The position numbers and the translations under genes were made by a program. A stretch of 64,000 nucleotides of DNA from the NCBI RefSeq assembly GCF_028640845.1, contig NC_080540.1, positions 216,301,300 to 216,365,299 of the forward strand, given 5' to 3'. Shown here piece after piece: positions 62,586 to 64,000 of the stretch. Source of the DNA: Ahaetulla prasina (taxonomy: Eukaryota; Chordata; Lepidosauria; Squamata; Colubridae). How positions within the stretch are numbered: the stretch's first letter is position 1; every line of letters begins with the position of its first letter. The notes below the pieces were generated by a model. That model searched no databases, was not told the origin of the DNA, and was given only the letters and a program-made list of their open reading frames with translations.

Positions 62586-64000
62586 TGTCTGTGTGTTTCA
62601 TATATTTTAGATTAGAAACCTGTGGACAGGAATTGTCTTTTTTTAATATAAACTAATCTTTTCTATCATAGAACAGAAGGGTTTGAGGTTTGTTGAAAGA
62701 ATAATGCTTTAAATAAACACATAAAATACACTTTTCTTTTTTTTAAAAAAAATCACTTAATAAAAATCAAGCTCTTTCAGGTAGTGGTACAAAATGCATT
62801 GATCCTTAAAGTCGAGATCTTCACCTAAAATGTTAATCAAGTTGCTTAGAGAGATAATAATTTTGAAAGTCTTGTGATTTTTCTACTGCTGCTTGGACAG
62901 TTTACAACCACTGCGATGTGCGATGTCCTGCTTTTTTATAAAACCATTCGGCTGAAACCCTGTCAAAATAGATGAAGCCTGCCAGTGGATTTCTCAAATG
63001 ATCTGCCAATGGAAGTGAAATCTTTAGCAACTGGCCAGTAGAAGAGGGATCCAGATGGCACTTTCGGCTGTTTTTTTTTACAGAACTCCATGTGTATCCA
63101 ACAACAACAACAAAATTGGCTATTGCCTCTCTATATGGAAAATCTGGAGGCATTTGTTATCAACTGTACCATTGGTACAAGACCCATCAATTGCTGCTGA
63201 TTGATTGATTGAATCTCATAATTTGGCCTCAGCACACAAAAGGGCTCTGGGCAGCATAAAACAAGAAATATAGAGGAAAAACATATATAAAAAAAGCATG
63301 CATCGTTGTAAAAACTATGACGTGCTGCAGCTTTGTAGCAAGAAGTGGATGGGATATTGGAAGTGGTGTCCTCTATAGTTTTAGATTTCATTTTTTTTTA
63401 AAAAAAAATGGTTTGCAATATTTCATGGTCCTCATGTGTGCAAAGACTGACACAGGGCACAAGAATCTCATTTTCATCTCCTCTCTTCACTCGATGCCAA
63501 ACTTCATTCTATCACAATAGCAATATCTCCAAAACCGGAGACAAAGCTGCTTCTTGCTTTCTAGGTCAATCCTCTCTGATCTTCTCTTATTAGACAGGCC
63601 TTTCCCCCCCCCCTTCTTTCCCTTTTTTTGGGAGACCCAGGACTTACATTAGGCCTTTGGGAATATAGAGATCATGTCCTTCATTTTTAGCCTATATGGC
63701 TTCAGCAGGGGAGAAATCCAGCAGGTTCTATCAGGTTCTGGAGAACCAGCAAATACCACCTCTGGCTGGCCTCAGAGTGGGGTGGGAATGGGGATTTTGC
63801 AATATCCTTCCCCCAGGAATGGGGAGGGAATGGGGATTTTGCAGTATCCTTCCCTGCTATGCCCACCAAGCCACACCCACCAAACCATGCCATGCCACCA
63901 AGCAACACCCACAGAACCGGTAGTAAAAATTTGAATTTCACCACTGGAAGAAATTATTGAGGTATCAACACTTCCATTGCAGTGGTGGGTTTCAAATTTT
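62586..64000. repeat. 2,172-bp tandem duplication, copy 2 (cut by window end)
   Basis: Near-identical to 60414-61825. Differences are a few substitutions (for example near 60497/62669 and 60637/62809) and some 1-bp gaps in homopolymers and the hAT region. It contains the matching antisense LINE tail and hAT element and the start of the second hAT element. Confidence 0.95.
63706..63946 (-). mobile_element. Non-autonomous hAT element (CAGKGGTG family), duplicated copy
   Basis: Duplicate of 61534-61777. It differs by 'gattttgcagtatcc' where copy 1 has 'ggttttccagtatcc', and by a few single-base gaps. Confidence 0.85.

Overview
The window is vertebrate nuclear DNA, almost certainly from a squamate and most likely a snake. 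The main reason is a set of CR1/L3-type LINE 3' ends that run directly into (ATTCT)n microsatellites, the 'microsatellite seeding' arrangement described for snake genomes. Squamate-type L2, L1, CR1, tRNA-derived SINEs and many short hAT elements point the same way. I found no convincing host protein-coding exon, tRNA, rRNA or other gene. Every long or domain-bearing reading frame belongs to a transposable element, and the rest looks like AT-rich intergenic or intronic sequence.

Layout. 1-6.3 kb: compound microsatellites, a snake LINE tail, several short hAT elements and a 613-bp solo LTR. 6.36-11.45 kb: a four-level nest, in which a TIR transposon holds a solo LTR with a 4-bp TSD, which holds an L2 LINE, part of which is tandemly repeated. 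11.5-14.7 kb: an antisense solo LTR and LINE 3' ends. 14.70-19.29 kb: a complete-ended Ty3/gypsy (mag-like) retrotransposon on the minus strand, with identical-looking 188-bp LTRs, a 5-bp TSD, a tRNA-Ser-type primer site and frameshifted gag-pol. 19.4-24 kb: hAT elements, two near-twin L2 3' fragments and two more solo LTRs. 24.0-27.6 kb: a TIR transposon split by a hAT element and by an L2 copy with a 923-codon open frame covering part of the endonuclease and the whole reverse transcriptase. 27.6-33 kb: mostly anonymous unique-looking sequence. 33-57 kb: scattered CR1, L1, L3-like LINE ends, SINEs and hAT elements, some nested and some with large internal hairpins. 57-64 kb: a foldback element, a decayed non-LTR reverse transcriptase, and a 2,172-bp near-identical tandem duplication whose second copy runs off the window.

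The features do not form a pathway. The window is best read as a record of insertion order. Many insertions can be ordered and typed from their target-site duplications (8 bp for hAT, 5 bp for gypsy and one unnamed LTR family, 4 bp for the ERV-like LTR). The strongest candidates for something undescribed are the family of internally palindromic, non-autonomous hAT elements sharing CAGKGGTGRRATYC-like ends, the unnamed 5-bp-TSD LTR family found only as solo LTRs, and the two recent tandem duplications, which could be real or assembly products. All family names come from sequence recognition alone; no database search was run.
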